Shown here piece after piece: positions 11,839 through 12,388 of a DNA stretch of 12,388 bases. Position 1 is the first letter of the stretch; every line of letters begins with the position of its first letter. The notes below the pieces were generated by a model. The model made no database searches. It worked only from the letters and a program-made list of their open reading frames with translations, and was not told where the DNA came from. This DNA is from JAWVZB01 sp033722375 (GTDB taxonomy: Bacteria > Actinomycetota > Nitriliruptoria > Nitriliruptorales > Nitriliruptoraceae): contig JAWVZB010000092.1 of NCBI GenBank assembly GCA_033722375.1, positions 1 through 12,388 of the forward strand, written 5' to 3'. The translations under genes were made by a program, and so were the position numbers.

Positions 11839-12388
11839 CTACTGGGTGGCCGCCGATCGCACAGCCCCCTTCAGCCCGACGCTGAACTGGAGCCCACCGA
11901 GCGTGGTGGTGAACGGGTAGCTCACCGACTCGGAGCGGTAGAACTCCAGGATCGGAGTGTCGAAGAGGTAGATGTAGGGCAGCTCCTCGGCGAGGATCGG
12001 CTCCAGCTTGTTCCACACCACGTCGAACGCCTCGTCCTTCGTCGTGGCACTCAGGAACTCCTGGACCGCTGCGTCGTACTCCTCGTTGGAGAACGCCATG
12101 ACGTTGCTGCCACCGCTGGTGGCCCAGAAGGACTCGTAGTAGTCGGGGAACGCCGGGTTCCCGAGGCTCCAGCCGAGGATGTACATGTCGAAGGTCGGTG
12201 GATCGGCGACGAACACCTCTTCGACGATGACGTTGAAGTTGGTCGGCTTCGCGGTCAGCGGGATACCGAGCTGCTCGGCCCACTGCTGGATCCACACCGA
12301 ATAGGTCGAACGCAGCGGGTCGTAGCCCGGACCCGGAGCCAACAGCTCCAGCGCCGGCACCGCGGTGCCGTTCGGCATCGTCAGGCCC
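11839..12388 (-). CDS. Family 5 ABC solute-binding protein (peptide/oligopeptide type), C-terminal fragment
   Basis: The frame is open to the right edge, so the 5' part lies outside; the ATG at 12378 is internal. The 182 visible residues belong to the SBP_bac_5 family: ALELLAPGPGYDPLRSTY is followed by WIQQWAEQLGIPLTA, then FDMYILGWSLGNPAFPDYY (the usual GW...DP-like block) and NEEYDAAVQ, then a lobe-closing LPYIYLFDTPILEFYR. These proteins capture peptides or other solutes outside the membrane for an ABC importer; specificity cannot be read here. The signal peptide and N-lobe are not visible. The stop is TAG at 11841-11839, followed by tandem hairpins. Nothing links it to the neighbours on the left. 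Confidence 0.9.
   Translation of the reverse strand, partial: GLTMPNGTAVPALELLAPGPGYDPLRSTYSVWIQQWAEQLGIPLTAKPTNFNVIVEEVFVADPPTFDMYILGWSLGNPAFPDYYESFWATSGGSNVMAFSNEEYDAAVQEFLSATTKDEAFDVVWNKLEPILAEELPYIYLFDTPILEFYRSESVSYPFTTTLGGLQFSVGLKGAVRSAATQ

Overview
The window is very GC-rich and gene-dense. It uses GTG as well as ATG starts, ATGA/GTGA/TGATG junctions and SD sites such as AAGGAG and AGGAGG. Gene content (an MprA/MprB-like two-component pair, a DrrA/NodI-type exporter with two permeases, a Suc/Fer-type ferredoxin, an actinobacterial-style homogentisate dioxygenase) points to a high-GC Actinomycetota genome. The lineage within the phylum cannot be fixed from the sequence alone. No tRNA, rRNA, CRISPR array, transposase or phage gene is visible.

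Layout. (1) 2-358 (+): C-terminal end of homogentisate 1,2-dioxygenase, cut by the window edge. (2) 385-2999 (-): a sensor kinase and response regulator overlapping by 4 bp, preceded by a secreted charged helical protein. Upstream of the secreted protein are four CTGAG repeats at an exact 11-bp period, a good candidate operator for the regulator. (3) 3103-5623 (-): a three-gene ABC exporter operon (ATPase, permease, permease) with 1- and 4-bp overlaps. (4) 5693-6313 (-): a four-TM protein with a charged tail, followed by a strong terminator hairpin. (5) 6506-6931 (+): a small lipoprotein, divergent from (4) and overlapping tail-to-tail with (6). (6) 6915-9237 (-): a tightly coupled three-gene cassette of a 68-aa Asp-repeat peptide, a JmjC/cupin_4 Fe(II)/2-oxoglutarate oxygenase and a Suc/Fer thioredoxin-like ferredoxin. 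(7) 9395-10006 (+): a two-TM protein. (8) 10137-10259 (-): a 40-aa ORF with a good SD site. (9) 10534-11699 (+): a coiled-coil protein and an NAD(P)-binding SDR-like protein in one operon. (10) 11698-11838: three hairpins between convergent genes. (11) 11839-12388 (-): C-terminal end of a family 5 (peptide/oligopeptide type) solute-binding protein, cut by the window edge.

The most interesting unit is (6). The peptide stop codon directly abuts the oxygenase GTG, and the oxygenase overlaps the ferredoxin gene by 8 bp. A short peptide with a distinct N-terminal segment and a 40-residue Asp-every-2-or-3 tail, coupled to an iron oxygenase and an Fe-S protein, looks like a ribosomally made, post-translationally modified peptide (RiPP-like) system. 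A possible reaction is hydroxylation of the repeat region. This is inference from gene order and motifs; the main alternative is a ribosomal-protein oxygenase with an unrelated small neighbour. The second theme is an envelope-stress-like circuit in (2).
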